Source: Canna indica
Lineage: Eukaryota; Streptophyta; Magnoliopsida; Zingiberales; Cannaceae
DNA length: 64,000 bases
NCBI GenBank assembly: GCA_034359265.1
Contig: CP136890.1
Span: 45,668,501 to 45,732,500, forward strand
Direction: 5' to 3'
In this document: piece by piece, positions 54,331-64,000 of the stretch
Position numbering within the stretch: position 1 is the first letter of the stretch
Layout: each line of letters starts with the position of its first letter
Made by a program: the position numbers and the translations under genes
The notes under the pieces: generated by a model
What the model saw: only the letters and a program-made list of their open reading frames with translations
What the model was told of the DNA's origin: nothing
Database searches by the model: none

Positions 54331-55355
54331 AATGGGAGGGAGGTAGCAAGCTGATAGGGGTCATCTCAGCCCTAAAGGCTCGTAAGTTGCTTCGGGGCGG
54401 CTGCCAATCCTTCCTGGCCCTCGTATCTGTGGCCGAGGAGGAAAGGGGTGAGGCAAGGAATGTCAGCGGAACCCCAGTGGTCTGTGTACTCCTTGATGTG
54501 TTTCCCGAGGAATTGCCGGGATTATCTCCTATAAGGGAAGTTGATTTTTGCATTGACTTGCAGCCCGGGGTGAAACCAATTTCCATTCCACCTTATAGGA
54601 TGGCATCGGCCAAACTTAGGGAGTTAAAGGTGCAATTGCAGGAAATGCTAGACCTGGGTTTCATCCGACCGAGCGTGTCACCCTGGGGTGCCCCGGTTCT
54701 CTTCGTGAAGAAGAAGGATGGGTCGATGCGCATGTGCATCGACTATAGGCAGCTGAACAAGGTGACCGTCAACAATCGCTACCCACTACCGTGGATAGAC
54801 GATCTGTTTGACCAGCTGTAGGGGGCACAGTGGTTTTCAAAGATAGATCTAAAGTTTGGGTACCATCAGCTGAGGATCCGGGACTGCGATGTGCCTAAGA
54901 CGGCCTTTAGGACTCTCTACGGTCACTATGAGTTCCTAGTGATGTCCTTTGGCCTAACAAATGCACATGCTGCCTTCATGGTCCTAATGAACAGGGTATT
55001 TAAGGAGTACCTAGATAGCTTTGTGATCGTCTTCATTGACGACATTCTGGTTTACTCCAAGAGTGAGGAAGAGCACTCTGATCACTTGAGAATGGTCCTG
55101 GAAACCCTCATAGAGCACCGCTTGTTTGCAAAATTTTCCAAGTGTGAATGTTGGTTGGAAAGTGTAGGATTCTTGGGCCATGTAGTGTCCAAGGAAGGGA
55201 TAAGGGTAGATCCTGCCAAGATAGAAGCGGTGCAGAACTGGAAACGGCCGATTAGAGTGACTGAGGTCCGCAGTTTCCTTGGTTTGGCCGGGTACTACCG
55301 AAAGTTCAAGGAGAACTTCTCCATAATTGCACGCCCTTTGACTCGGTTGACCTAG
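54331..55355 (+). pseudogene. gypsy reverse transcriptase
   Basis: [60 protein letters not shown], then a TAG at 54819; [35 protein letters not shown] and FIDDILVYS (catalytic box) follow, then [20 protein letters not shown] and [15 protein letters not shown]. Nearly complete RT; only one or two stops and one altered start of the palm motif break it. Confidence 0.93.
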
Positions 55356-55509
55356 AAGAAGGTTAGATGGGAGCACCATTCCGGGCAAGAGGCCACTTGG
55401 TAGGTAGAGCAGGACATGAGAGAGAGCTACCCTTCCTTGTTTGAGGAGCCGGCAAGTCCTTGTTATTCAAGTAAATTCGAGGATGAATTTCCCCTTAAGG
55501 GGGGAAGGT
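55356..55509 (+). pseudogene. gypsy pol C-terminal end after internal deletion, with polypurine tract
   Basis: After the RT (PLTRLT, TAG) the sequence passes via RWEHHSGQEATW to EQDMRESYPSLFEE and SKFEDEFPLKGGR, the usual pol C-terminus, so RNase H, integrase and the rest (about 2 kb) are deleted at about 55370-55380. TTAAGGGGGGAAGGT at 55494-55508 is the polypurine tract. Confidence 0.8.
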
Positions 55510-56189
55510 TGTAAGACCCGGGAAAATTTACTAATATAAAAATCTATTTTTGGTGCAACACGCTGGACTTGGGGATAGTCGAGTCGAGGCTCAGGTTCGC
55601 CTTGAGTGAAAAGGTATGACTCGACTAATGATGCATGGAATTTTATTGGGTGATTGACTTTCCTTTTATGCAATCATACCTTAAATCAAGTTTAAATCGA
55701 CTCATGTTGTGGGTTGAGTCGGAACCCAAGTTGAGTTCGGGTTTAGTCGAGTTTTGAGTATGAGTCAGGTGAGTCAATAGCCTATATGGAAGGCTAGATG
55801 AGGGATTAAAACCCCTCATCCTTGTGCCGTGCGACTCATCCTTGGAGTCGCACAAGGCAGCCTAGGGAGAGAGGGAGAAGAGCAAGGAGAAGGGGGACTT
55901 GGATTGATCCGGGATTTCGCGACGTCGCTGGAAGATTCAAAGTCGTCGTCATCCGATCTTTCGTTCTCCGCAATCAAGGTGAGTGGTCAGAATTTGAAAG
56001 CTTGGGGGAGGCGGGTAGCCGAACCCCTAGATGTGATAGGATGAGTTTTCTCGCGATCTTTCCGACGGATCTTGGTTTCATCGATGTGTATTCACTGTTT
56101 TGTACGAGTTCTTGTCAGATCATCTTGTTTCTTCGCCGATTTATTAAGTACTAGGGCTGCCGAGCCATGGGAAAAGGGGAAAGTGTAAG
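55510..56189 (+). repeat. gypsy 3' LTR, first 680 bp
   Basis: TGTAAGACCCGGGAAAATTT starts right after the polypurine tract. The LTR is cut at 56190 by an S-type LTR. Non-coding frames across it are incidental. Confidence 0.85.
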
Positions 56190-57230
56190 TGAAATGACGA
56201 CACTAGAGGGGGGGGGGTAAATAGTGTGTTAACTAAATTGATTAGCCTAAATTTTAATTTAATCGTTTTTAAAATCGTTTAGGCAATTTGCAATCCTACG
56301 ATTAGATGCGGAAGCGATATATACAATTAGCACAAGCAACAATAAATGACAATGCAAACATAAGATTTATAGTGGTTTGACCCCAATGCCTACTCCACTA
56401 CCTAAGCACCCCGGTTAGGATTTCCAAACTAGTTTAACTAGATTAAATCGGTTTCCCTTACACAGAGGAGTTTGACTCGAAGAGTCTCACTCTCGACCTA
56501 AGGCATTTCCACACCCGGAAGTCTCCGCCTTCTTATCAAGAGGACTCTTCCACCTCAACCCTAAGGGACAACTCGAACTAATCCTAGTAAACTACTTTTA
56601 CAAAAGTGGCTTTACACCTAACACCAGGTAACCACTTATACCCACAAGACCTAACAACCTAGGTCTTACAAACTCAACTTCAAAGAAATGATAAATTCAT
56701 AGTTAAAAATACAAGTGAAAAGAGCTTAAGATAAAACCAAGATTATCTACTCTTTTCCAAGCCTTGTATCCTCCAACTTGCCAGTGAATGTGCTTTGAGT
56801 CGAAGCCGAGTTGAGGAGCAGTTGGCGCTTGAAGACGAACTTGACAGAAGAACAGAGCGTGCTGCAATCGATCTTTGGAAGGCTTAAATCCCTTCTTAAA
56901 TGCTCAATAAAATCTGTAAGATTAAGGGAAAATGGTCAAATGAATTATATGAGGGTGTATTTATACCCTTCTGAAGAAACGACAGCTCAACGAATAGTTT
57001 TCTATCCGTTGCAGGCCGCCGGTCGATTGGTCGGTCGACCGACCGATCGATCGGTCATTCGACCGCTGCTCTTCTCACTATGGTCGATCGACCGACGGGT
57101 CGACCGCCCAGACACAACTCCTTTGATCCCACATTCGGTCGACTAGTCGGTCGACCGACGCAATCTTTCGTCTTCAGCAAACACAGGTCGGTCGACCGAC
57201 AGAGCTACTGCCCATTTTGGGCCTCGATTC
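56190..57230 (-). mobile_element. S-type copia-like LTR
   Basis: TGAAATGACGACACTAGAGG, then TTTATAGTGGTTTGACCCC and CCTACTCCACTACCTAAGCA, aligning with 23653 onward and with the copia LTRs at 45150 and 51735. The minus-strand TATA box is TATTTATA at 56958-56965, and GGTCGACC motifs lie at 57015-57200 upstream of it. A (G)11 run at about 56208 marks slippage. The right end is not sharp. Confidence 0.7.
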
Positions 57231-57239
57231 AATTGATTT

Positions 57240-57771
57240 GTTGGTTTGCAATAACTTGAGAAAGGGTTTATAAACATTGCTTCTCATTATAAACACCATG
57301 AATGGAGCAAAAACTAGAGATAGGCAAACGCGATTCATGTGGTCATTGCAAATATTGCATAGAACTTAAACCTTCTCTTGAATTAGTTTGTAACTAAGAG
57401 ATTAGTCATTCAATTTGAGTAGAAGAGAATTACTTGACCTTGAGAAAGGCTTGGAATTAATTTCGGGAATTTGATCATTAATTAATTAAAGTAAAGGCTA
57501 AATAAGTAAATCCAAGGTATCTTAATCAATAGTTAGGTGAAATCAATTAGCCCTAGAATCCATCTCATTATCTTGAACTCTTTCTTTAATTTTCTCGCAA
57601 TTAATCTGCTCAATTTTTAGATTTAAGTTGTGTACTCAATTCACTCCAATTTGATTGTCCAAATAACATTCCATATTAGTCAATTTCGGTACTTGATTCT
57701 ATCCTCGTGGGAACGATATTTTTCTCATCATTTTATTACTTCTACGAACTAGTATACTTGCTAGCTTCACA
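57240..57771 (+). repeat. Athila 5' LTR, 3' part
   Basis: AT-rich sequence ending GTATACTTGCTAGCTTCACA, directly before the primer site. Only about 530 bp remain; the left boundary with the S-type LTR is approximate. Confidence 0.6.
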
Positions 57772-57780
57772 TCAAGTTTT

Positions 57781-57798
57781 TGGCGCCGTTGCCGGGGA
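57781..57798 (+). promoter_or_regulatory. primer-binding site, tRNA-Asp type
   Basis: TGGCGCCGTTGCCGGGGA after TCAAGTTT. This primer site is standard in plant Athila/Tat elements and differs from the tRNA-Met sites elsewhere in the window. Confidence 0.92.
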
Positions 57799-57902
57799 TA
57801 GTTAATCAATATTGATACTAGTTAATTGGATACTAGATTGGATTTGTTTTTATTTTTGTTTTAAATTTTCTCTTCACTTGTTTTTCTTGATTTCTGTAGT
57901 TT

Positions 57903-59630
57903 ATGCAAAGGAGTCGGTGTTTTGGTGACTTGCTCTTTGATCCGAAGATTGAAAAAATCTTGCATCGACTAAGGAGAGAAAGAAGAGCCATTGAAGATAC
58001 TCAAAGCAACATCATGGAGGATGAAAATGAAGTTCCTGAACCAAACAATAGGGCTATGAAGGACTATTTAGCTCCAAATCTTGATGGTTGTGCATCGAGC
58101 ATCTTAAGGCCACCGATTCAAGCAAACAATTTTGAGATCAAGCCTTCGCTCATCCAATTTGTTCAACAAAATTGCCAATTTGGAGGATTGCCTAGTGAAG
58201 ATCCCAATGCTCACATTAGCATCTTTTTGGAGATATGTGACACAATCAAGATAAATGGAGCGAGTGACGGTGCTATTAGATTGAGGCTTTTCCCTTTCTC
58301 ATTGAGGGACAAGGCTAAGGCTTGGATGAAATCTCTACCTCAAGGAACCCTCACTACTTGGGATATTGTGGCTAAGAGGTTCTTGGAGAAATATTTCCCT
58401 CCTGCAAAATCAGCCAGAATGAGGAATGACATCACATCCTTTGCTCAAGGAGAGGGAGAATCATTCTATGAAGCTTGGGAAAGGTACAAGGAGTTACTAA
58501 GAAGATGTCCTCACCATGGCATCCCTCTTTGGATGCAAATCCAGACCTTCTACAATGGTCTTTTTCTTAGTACTCAAGTTATGGTAGATGCGGCAGTGGG
58601 AGGATCTCTCAATAATAAGACACCAGAGGAGTCTCAAGAGCTTTTTGAAGTCATGGCAAGCAACAACTACCAAAAGCCTATAGAGAGAGTTCAAAAGAAG
58701 GGAATACTAGAAGTTGATACTACTAGTGCAATTCTAGCACAAATCAAAGCTCTCTCCATGCAAAATGTGGCCATTCAAAAGCAATTGGGGATAAATGCCA
58801 ATGTTGTGCATGCTATTCATGCTCAAGTGATGGTTTGTGATTTTTGTGGAAGTAATCATCCCAATGGTGAATGTAATGCAGACCTTTCACAAGAAGAACA
58901 AGTCAATTATATGGGTAACGCTCCAAGAAATAATCCCTTCTCCAACACTTACAATCCAGGGTGGAGGAACCATCCTAATTTTTCATGGGGCAATCAAGGT
59001 GCACCTAAGCAACAATTCAATCAACCCCCTCAAGAGAAGAAGTCCAATTTGGAGGATACATTGCAACAATTCATGAAAAGCACTACTTCTTTTGTGGAGA
59101 GGACTGAATCTCAATTTAGGAACTATGATACCATGTTTAGAAATCAAGATGCATCAATTAGAAACATAGAAAGTCAATTGGGACAGATATCTAAGCAACT
59201 AGCGGAAAGGCCACAAGGTTCCTTGCCTAGCAACACTATTGCAAACCCAAGAGAGCATGTGAAGGCAATCACTTTGAGGAGTGGAAAGGAGCTGGCCGAA
59301 CCAGAAAAAGAAGAAGCAAAGGAGGAAGAAAAGCCCTCTAATGAGACCCATGTGGAGCCACCTAAGGAGAAGAAGTATGAGATTCCAATGAGGCGCAACA
59401 AAGGTGTGGAAAAAGAAGAAAAAGCTCCAACACCTTCAGCATATGACCCTCCAATCCCTTACCCACAAAGGTTGAAGCAACAAAGGAAGGAACAACAAGA
59501 GAAGCAATTCTCTAAGTTTCTAGAGGTGTTCAAGAAGCTACAAATCAACATTCCCTTTGCTGAAGCTCTTGAACAAATGCCACTATGCAAAATTCATGAA
59601 GGAAATTCTCTCTCAGAAGAAGAAGATTAA
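57903..59630 (+). CDS. Athila gag (575 residues)
   Basis: A single uninterrupted frame from the ATG at 57903. Gag core: FEIKPSLIQFVQQNCQFGGL, HISIFLEICDTIKINGAS, RLFPFSLRDKAKAWMKSLP, WDIVAKRFLEKYFPPAKSAR, EGESFYEAWERYKELLRRCP. A knuckle-like VCDFCGSNHPNGEC lies near residue 315. The C-terminal 130 residues are Lys/Glu/Pro-rich. The frame leaves the conserved path at about 59582 (PLCKIHEGN where the other frame reads YAKFMKEILS), so the end is a short frameshifted tail; Gag itself is essentially complete. Confidence 0.92.
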   Translation: MQRSRCFGDLLFDPKIEKILHRLRRERRAIEDTQSNIMEDENEVPEPNNRAMKDYLAPNLDGCASSILRPPIQANNFEIKPSLIQFVQQNCQFGGLPSEDPNAHISIFLEICDTIKINGASDGAIRLRLFPFSLRDKAKAWMKSLPQGTLTTWDIVAKRFLEKYFPPAKSARMRNDITSFAQGEGESFYEAWERYKELLRRCPHHGIPLWMQIQTFYNGLFLSTQVMVDAAVGGSLNNKTPEESQELFEVMASNNYQKPIERVQKKGILEVDTTSAILAQIKALSMQNVAIQKQLGINANVVHAIHAQVMVCDFCGSNHPNGECNADLSQEEQVNYMGNAPRNNPFSNTYNPGWRNHPNFSWGNQGAPKQQFNQPPQEKKSNLEDTLQQFMKSTTSFVERTESQFRNYDTMFRNQDASIRNIESQLGQISKQLAERPQGSLPSNTIANPREHVKAITLRSGKELAEPEKEEAKEEEKPSNETHVEPPKEKKYEIPMRRNKGVEKEEKAPTPSAYDPPIPYPQRLKQQRKEQQEKQFSKFLEVFKKLQINIPFAEALEQMPLCKIHEGNSLSEEED

Positions 59631-60354
59631 GGATGATGAGACCGTGATGCTCACCGAGGAATGTAGTGCTATATTGCAAAATAAATTGCCTCCTAAACTA
59701 AAGGATCTAGGGAGTTTTACAATTCCATGTGTTATTGGTGATGTTTATTTCAATAAAGCTCTTTGTGATCTTGGTGCTAGCATTAACTTGATGACTTTGT
59801 CTATTTTTAGGAAGCTTGGAGTTGGAGAAGTGAAGCCTACTATGGTTTCCTTGCAATTGGCGGATAGGTCTATCAAGCATCCAAGAGGCATCATTGAAGA
59901 TGTTTTGGTGAAAGTAGACAAGCTCATCTTTCCGGTTGATTTCATTGTGCTTGACATGGAGGAAGATAGAGAGGTTCCACTCATTCTTGGGAGACCCTTC
60001 TTAGCAACCGAAAGAGCTTTGATTGATGTCCAAGAAGGGAAGCTTGAGTTGTGTGTTCAAGATGAGAAAGTCACATTTAATGTGTTTGAAGCAACAAAAT
60101 TACCTTTAGAGGCTGAAGCTTGTCTTAGAATGGATACCATTGATGAAGTGGTGGCTACTTCCTTTAGAGCAAGCTCTACTACTCTCCCTCTGGAGGCTTG
60201 CCTAATGAACTCCAATGCTGTGGAAGAAATAGAAGATGACAAGCTAAAATTATGTCATGAGCTTTTGGAAGATCAATCTTTGGTGTTCAAGCCTAAATTC
60301 ACCATTTTGAAGATTGAAGAGGAAGTTCAACAAGCTAGTGATGAACCACCCTAG
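59557..60354 (+). CDS. Athila aspartic protease region (265 residues)
   Basis: Frame +1 relative to gag, overlapping it by 74 bases. ETVMLTEECSAILQNKLPPK, SFTIPCVIGDVYFNKALCDL, GASINLMTLSIFRKLG (active site Asp-Leu-Gly, usual in Athila), and VDFIVLDMEEDREVPLILGR PFLATE hold the domain. It ends at TAG 60352, and the RT frame continues in the same phase, so one stop separates protease from RT. Confidence 0.92.
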   Translation: MLKLLNKCHYAKFMKEILSQKKKIKDDETVMLTEECSAILQNKLPPKLKDLGSFTIPCVIGDVYFNKALCDLGASINLMTLSIFRKLGVGEVKPTMVSLQLADRSIKHPRGIIEDVLVKVDKLIFPVDFIVLDMEEDREVPLILGRPFLATERALIDVQEGKLELCVQDEKVTFNVFEATKLPLEAEACLRMDTIDEVVATSFRASSTTLPLEACLMNSNAVEEIEDDKLKLCHELLEDQSLVFKPKFTILKIEEEVQQASDEPP

Positions 60355-60381
60355 TTAGAGCTGAAACAACTACCTTCTACC

Positions 60382-61830
60382 TTGAGATATGTGTTCCTTG
60401 GTGAGGGAGAAACTTATCCGGTCATTATTAGTGCCTCTTTGAATGCTTTGGAGGAGGAGAAATTACTTGGAGTGCTTCGAGATCACAAGACTGCAATTGG
60501 TTGGCAAATTTTAGATTTGAAAGGTATTAGTCCAACCTTTTGCATGCATAAAATCCTCATGGAAGATAGTTACAAGCCTCTTGTGCAACCACTAAGAAGA
60601 TTGAACCCAACAATGAAAGAGGTTGTCAAGAAAGAGGTGATGAAGCTCTTAGATGCTGGGATTATCTATCCAATTTCGGATAGTACTTGGGTGAGTCCAG
60701 TTCAAGTTGTGCCAAAGAAAGGAGGGATTATAGTTGTGAAAAATGAAAATAATGAACTCATTCCTACAAGAACAGTGAGTGGTTGGAGAATGTGTATTGA
60801 CTATAGGAAGCTCAATGATGCAACAAGAAAGGATCACTTCCCTTTACCATTCATGGACCAAATGATTGAGAGGTTGGCTGGTCATACTTATTATTGCTTC
60901 TTGGATGGATATTCGGGCTACAATCAAATTCCTATTGCTCCGGAAGATCAAGAAAAGACCACCTTCACTTGTCCTTATGGCACTTTTGCATATAGAAGGA
61001 TGCCTTTCGGTTTGTGCAATGCTCCCGCCACCTTTCAAAGGTGTATGATGGCAATCTTTCATGACATGGTGGAGAGGTTTATTGAGGTTTTTATGGATGA
61101 TTTTTCTATTTTTGGTTCTTCTTTTGATAATTGTTTATATCATTTATCTTTGGTTTTGAAAACGTGTCAAGAAACTAACCTTGTTTTGAATTGGGAAAAG
61201 TGTCACTTTATGGTGCAGGAAGGTATTGTTTTAGGGCACCGGATCTCAGCCAAGGGCATTGAAGTTGATAGAGCCAAAATAGAAATAATTGAGAAACTGC
61301 CTCCACCCACAAATGTCAAGGGAGTCAGGAGTTTTTTAGGCCATGCTGGATTTTATAGAATATTTATAAAGGATTTCTCTAAAATTGCTAAGCCTTTGAG
61401 CAATCTTTTGATTAAAGATGTTCCTTTTAACTTTGATGATGATTGCATGCATGCTTTTGAAACTTTGAAGCAAAAACTTATTTCAGCTCCTGTTATTGTT
61501 GCCCCCGATTGGGATTTACCTTTTGAAATTATGTGCGATGCTAGTAATTTTGCTATAGGTGCAGTACTTGGTCAAAGGAAAAATAAACTCTTGTATGTCA
61601 TTTATTATTCTAGTAGGACTTTGAATGATGCACAAATTAATTATGCTACAACTGAGAAGGAATTGCTAGCGGTTGTATTTGCATTTGATAAATTTTGTTC
61701 TTATCTGATAGGTGCAAAAGTCATTGTCTACACTGACCATGCAGCCCTCAAATTTCTGTTGGACAAAAAGGATGCAAAGCCAAGACTCATTAGGTGGATT
61801 CTTTTGCTACAAGAATTTGATCAAATTTAA
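60382..61830 (+). CDS. Athila reverse transcriptase and partial RNase H (482 residues)
   Basis: An open frame with [71 protein letters not shown] and [10 protein letters not shown] (catalytic box), then [40 protein letters not shown]. RNase H follows: [40 protein letters not shown] and [20 protein letters not shown]. The frame ends [13 protein letters not shown] exactly where foreign LTR sequence begins. All RT catalytic motifs are present. Confidence 0.95.
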   Translation: MRYVFLGEGETYPVIISASLNALEEEKLLGVLRDHKTAIGWQILDLKGISPTFCMHKILMEDSYKPLVQPLRRLNPTMKEVVKKEVMKLLDAGIIYPISDSTWVSPVQVVPKKGGIIVVKNENNELIPTRTVSGWRMCIDYRKLNDATRKDHFPLPFMDQMIERLAGHTYYCFLDGYSGYNQIPIAPEDQEKTTFTCPYGTFAYRRMPFGLCNAPATFQRCMMAIFHDMVERFIEVFMDDFSIFGSSFDNCLYHLSLVLKTCQETNLVLNWEKCHFMVQEGIVLGHRISAKGIEVDRAKIEIIEKLPPPTNVKGVRSFLGHAGFYRIFIKDFSKIAKPLSNLLIKDVPFNFDDDCMHAFETLKQKLISAPVIVAPDWDLPFEIMCDASNFAIGAVLGQRKNKLLYVIYYSSRTLNDAQINYATTEKELLAVVFAFDKFCSYLIGAKVIVYTDHAALKFLLDKKDAKPRLIRWILLLQEFDQI

Positions 61831-62743
61831 AGGAAAACTCTAGGAATGAAAGCTCAAACTAGGATTTCTCTAAAAAATGGCTCAATGAAAGCTCAGAGTT
61901 AATCAATGATGGCTCAATGAAGGTTAAAAGTGATCAAAAGTTGTTTAAGGAAGGCTGGGTTTGGGTATTTATAGAGCCAAGAAGAAATGGAATGTAAGCC
62001 TACTGGGAAACTTCGATCGACTGACTTGCCTACTGCCTATTTTTGGCAGCATTCGGTCGACCGAAATTAGGCAGTCTGCACTGCATTACTTGGCTTGGCT
62101 GAGATTTTTTGTTCGTCTTGGTTTCGTCTTTGCTAAGCCTTAATAACTTTAAAATATAAATTTTATATAAGGATTACCTCCCATTTGGATTCAATAAAAA
62201 TATCTAAAAAATCAAAATCCTTAAGAATCAAAATCTAGTTTTTGGGGTCTAGTACAAATTTTTCGAAAATGGAAATTTTCTAACTTTTCGAGTCAAGTAT
62301 AGGTAGGCTAAAGGCTTCTAAAAATTCCTAAAAAATACCTCGTCATCTAATTTTAACCCAAGGAATAATTATCACAATTTTTTATGTCAAGAAAAGGTAT
62401 AGGACATATAGCCATCCAAGGAGCTCCCTAGGCTTAATGAATTCAGGGCAATTTCGGGGTTTTTATATTTTGGGGTTCGGGTTTGGTTTGAGGGTTCTTA
62501 TGCATTATAAAGAGGATTTACGATATAAACTAGACACCCTAAACCTAAACTCTCCTTCTCAAAGATTCCCTAGCGCCGACAAGCGTCCTTGTCGATTTCT
62601 CCGATTTGTTCGAGTTTTCCAATCGGGGACGTCGAGTGCTAACCGACTTGGAACCTGAAAGATTTTCTCAATGAAACATTAGTTCCATGTTTGTTATCAT
62701 CAAAGCTGTGATTAAGACCAAGGTTGAAAACCTTAAGCCAATA
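61829..62743 (-). mobile_element. S-type copia-like LTR, partial
   Basis: GATCAAACTAGGGTTTC-like start shared with 24150, TATTTATA at 61966-61973 (minus-strand TATA box), CATTCGGTCGACCGAAATTA at 62050, GGATTCAATAAAAATATCTA (shared with 24512) and GGGGACGTCGAGTGCTAACC; ends ACCTTAAGCCAATA. The left part is missing. Confidence 0.7.
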
Positions 62744-63360
62744 ATAGATCTCAAAGATAATCAAGAACATTCACTTAGAAATTTCATAGAACACCTTGAG
62801 GGCACCCTTGTTTCTCCCTTGGCCGAGCACTCCTAGGGTAGTCCTAGGATTACCGAGCAACAAAGGGGGAGTCTCAGGCCCTTCTCCCACAAATCAACAC
62901 AAGAATTCGGCGATCAAGACCCACAAATCGACGGAAAACAAGAAGAACAACAAAATGCCAAAATTTGCTCAAGAACACGAGAGAAACCCGAGAAAAAGAG
63001 GTGTAAAATCACTCACATGATTAGGAAGAAAAAATAGAGAAAGACTTCCAAGCTGCGGCCTCTGAATCCGGCCCTCAAAGGTGCGGCGGCTCCAAGAATC
63101 AAGAAGAAGGGGGGTGGCGGCTCCACTTCAAGTCGGCTGCCCAAGAGAGGGGAAGAGCGAGAGGGGCAGCTGGGCGGCTCCTCTCTTCCTCCAAGACTCG
63201 GCTCCAAGAGAGGGGAAGGAGAGGGGCGGCTCGGCGGCTCCATGTGGGGGAAGGAGAGGGGCGGCTCAGTGGCAGGCTCCTCTCTTTCTCAATTGGCTGG
63301 TGCGGCTCCAATAGGGAGGCAGAGCCAAGGGGACGGGGGGGAGGGGGGGGGGGTTTATAC
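62744..63360. repeat. unclassified repeat with GC-rich tandem block
   Basis: 62744-63050 is non-coding. From 63095 to 63320 GCGGCTCC, AAGAGAGGGGAAGGAG and GAGGGGCGGCTC recur irregularly, followed by G runs at 63337-63352. It abuts TGTTGGCC at 63361. It may be the leader of another element, but no domain supports this. Chance frames on both strands are Pro/Gly/Arg-rich. Confidence 0.5.
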
Positions 63361-63709
63361 TGTTGGCCTAAGGTTTTCAACCTTGGTCTTAATCTCGGTT
63401 TTGATGATAACAAATACGGAACTAATGATTTCATGGAGAAATATTTTTAGGTTCCATATCAGTTAGCGCACGACGTCCCCGATCGGTAAAATCGAAGAAA
63501 TTGGAGAAATCGGCAGGACGCTTGTCGACGCTCGAGATTCTCTGAGAAGTTGAAGTTTAGGTCTAGGCTGTCTAGCGTGTGTTGTAAATCCTCATGATGA
63601 TGCTTAAGAATCGAAAAGCCAAATCCGAACCCCAAAACATGAAAAACTGGCAAATTAGAAAATGAACATGGAATTGACTAAGCCTAGGGAGCTCCTTGGA
63701 GGGCAATGT
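63361..63709 (+). repeat. S-type LTR, opposite orientation, interrupted
   Basis: TGTTGGCCTAAGGTTTTCAA, then GGTTTTGATGATAACAAATA and CACGACGTCCCCGATCGG: the reverse complement of the end of 61829-62743. It breaks at GGAGGGCAATGT where a second copy begins. Confidence 0.75.
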
Positions 63710-64000
63710 TGTTGGCTTTAGGTTTTCAAGCTTAGCCTTAATCTCGGTTTTGATGATAACAAACATGGAACTAATGATTTCATTGAGAATATCTTTTAGG
63801 TTCCATATCAATTAGCGTTCGATGTCCTCGATTGGAAAAATTAGAGAAATCAAAAATAAAAAATCGGAAGGATATTGATCGTCGCGCTCGAGTTCATCGC
63901 GGAAACTTCTCGAAGAGCGACGCGTGCACCAAAAGCTCTCCAAGTCGATAGTTATTGAAAGCCAGAACTCGAAAACGAAGCGCGGAAGAAAATTGGCTGA
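63710..64000 (+). repeat. S-type LTR, second copy nested in the previous one, cut by window edge
   Basis: TGTTGGCTTTAGGTTTTCAA again, with TCTCGGTTTTGATGATAACA and GATGTCCTCGATTGG. Starts within the first S copy, at a point matching 24750 in another copy. It runs off the window. Confidence 0.75.

Larger units (their letters stand above)
45049..56189 (+). mobile_element. Ty3-gypsy retrotransposon (relative of 10462 element), split by a copia element
   Basis: Left piece 45049-45149 (gag) and right piece 53225-56189 (rest of gag, protease, RT, pol end, 3' LTR) join perfectly across the copia insertion. The 5' LTR and gag start are lost to R sequence. An internal deletion at about 55370 removes RNase H and integrase. 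Same family as 10462-15283 by protein motifs (WLHTW, RPSV, HFKKDYP) and LTR start. Confidence 0.88.
57240..61828 (+). mobile_element. Athila-type Ty3-gypsy retrotransposon, truncated at both ends
   Basis: End of the 5' LTR, a tRNA-Asp-type primer site, a long gag, protease, RT and the start of RNase H. Athila identity rests on the primer site TGGCGCCGTTGCCGGGGA and the CDLGASINLM protease and [22 protein letters not shown] motifs. The element stops in RNase H at 61828 where S-type LTR sequence begins. It has the longest open frames in the window, so it is a relatively young copy. Confidence 0.92.

Noticed and set aside
53225..55509. Endogenous pararetrovirus (caulimovirus)
   Set aside because: RT motifs, gag type, LTR and polypurine tract are those of Ty3-gypsy; no movement protein or coat protein domain is present in the window.
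59557..59630. Programmed frameshift between Athila gag and pol
   Set aside because: The change falls inside a normally continuous conserved segment, and no slippery heptamer with a following structure is evident; a small deletion is simpler.
63013..63450. Pro/Arg/Gly-rich open frames on both strands
   Set aside because: They arise from the GC-rich repeat block; both strands are open in several frames at once, which points to composition, not coding.

Overview
This window looks like heterochromatic DNA of a flowering plant, probably a eudicot. It consists almost entirely of transposable elements nested inside one another. Plant markers are Ty1-copia and Ty3-gypsy pol genes (one Athila-type with a tRNA-Asp-like primer site), CACTA elements with En/Spm-type genes, hAT elements, spliceosomal introns, and fragments of a 60S ribosomal protein eL34 gene and a NEDD8-activating E1 gene. 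I see no intact host gene, rRNA, tRNA or CRISPR array. Most element genes are broken by stop codons, frameshifts, deletions or later insertions.

Layout. 1-10461: a Ty1-copia element (gag to RNase H plus an extra 3' ORF of the plant-transposon-protein type), split by a complete 4,419-bp CACTA element (3383-7801) that left a clean 3-bp duplication. 10462-15283: a Ty3-gypsy element with a 2.67-kb LTR, cut inside reverse transcriptase. 15284-23652: several nested copies of a non-coding LTR-like repeat of about 2.4 kb (here called R), with a gypsy pol scrap between them. 23653-26234: a copia-type LTR remnant (type S), then the 3' end and 3' LTR of a copia element that may be the far end of the element that opens the window. 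26258-29130: a small copia element with a 346-bp LTR. 29131-36450: an inverted R copy interrupted by a gene-capturing CACTA-like element, which is itself interrupted by a hAT element. 36471-39115: the 3' half of another copia element, split by a 400-bp hAT-like MITE. 39116-41214: the end of another CACTA element and unassigned sequence. 41215-44640: a gypsy element with a 473-bp LTR. 45049-56189: a second gypsy copy of the 10462 type, split by a nearly complete 8.1-kb copia element on the minus strand (45150-53224, perfect AGCAG duplication). 56190-57230: an S-type LTR. 57240-61828: an Athila-type gypsy element with the longest open frames in the window. 61829-64000: S-type LTR pieces in both orientations and a GC-rich repeat block.

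The most interesting items are: (1) the CACTA-like element at 29539-33250, which carries pieces of three unrelated host genes; (2) arrays of the palindrome GGTCGACC upstream of a TATA box in five LTRs; (3) two junctions with short copied filler sequence, marks of template-switching repair; (4) the CACTA element at 3383-7801, with a reconstructable five-exon accessory gene that includes a GC-AG intron, and strongly unequal ends.
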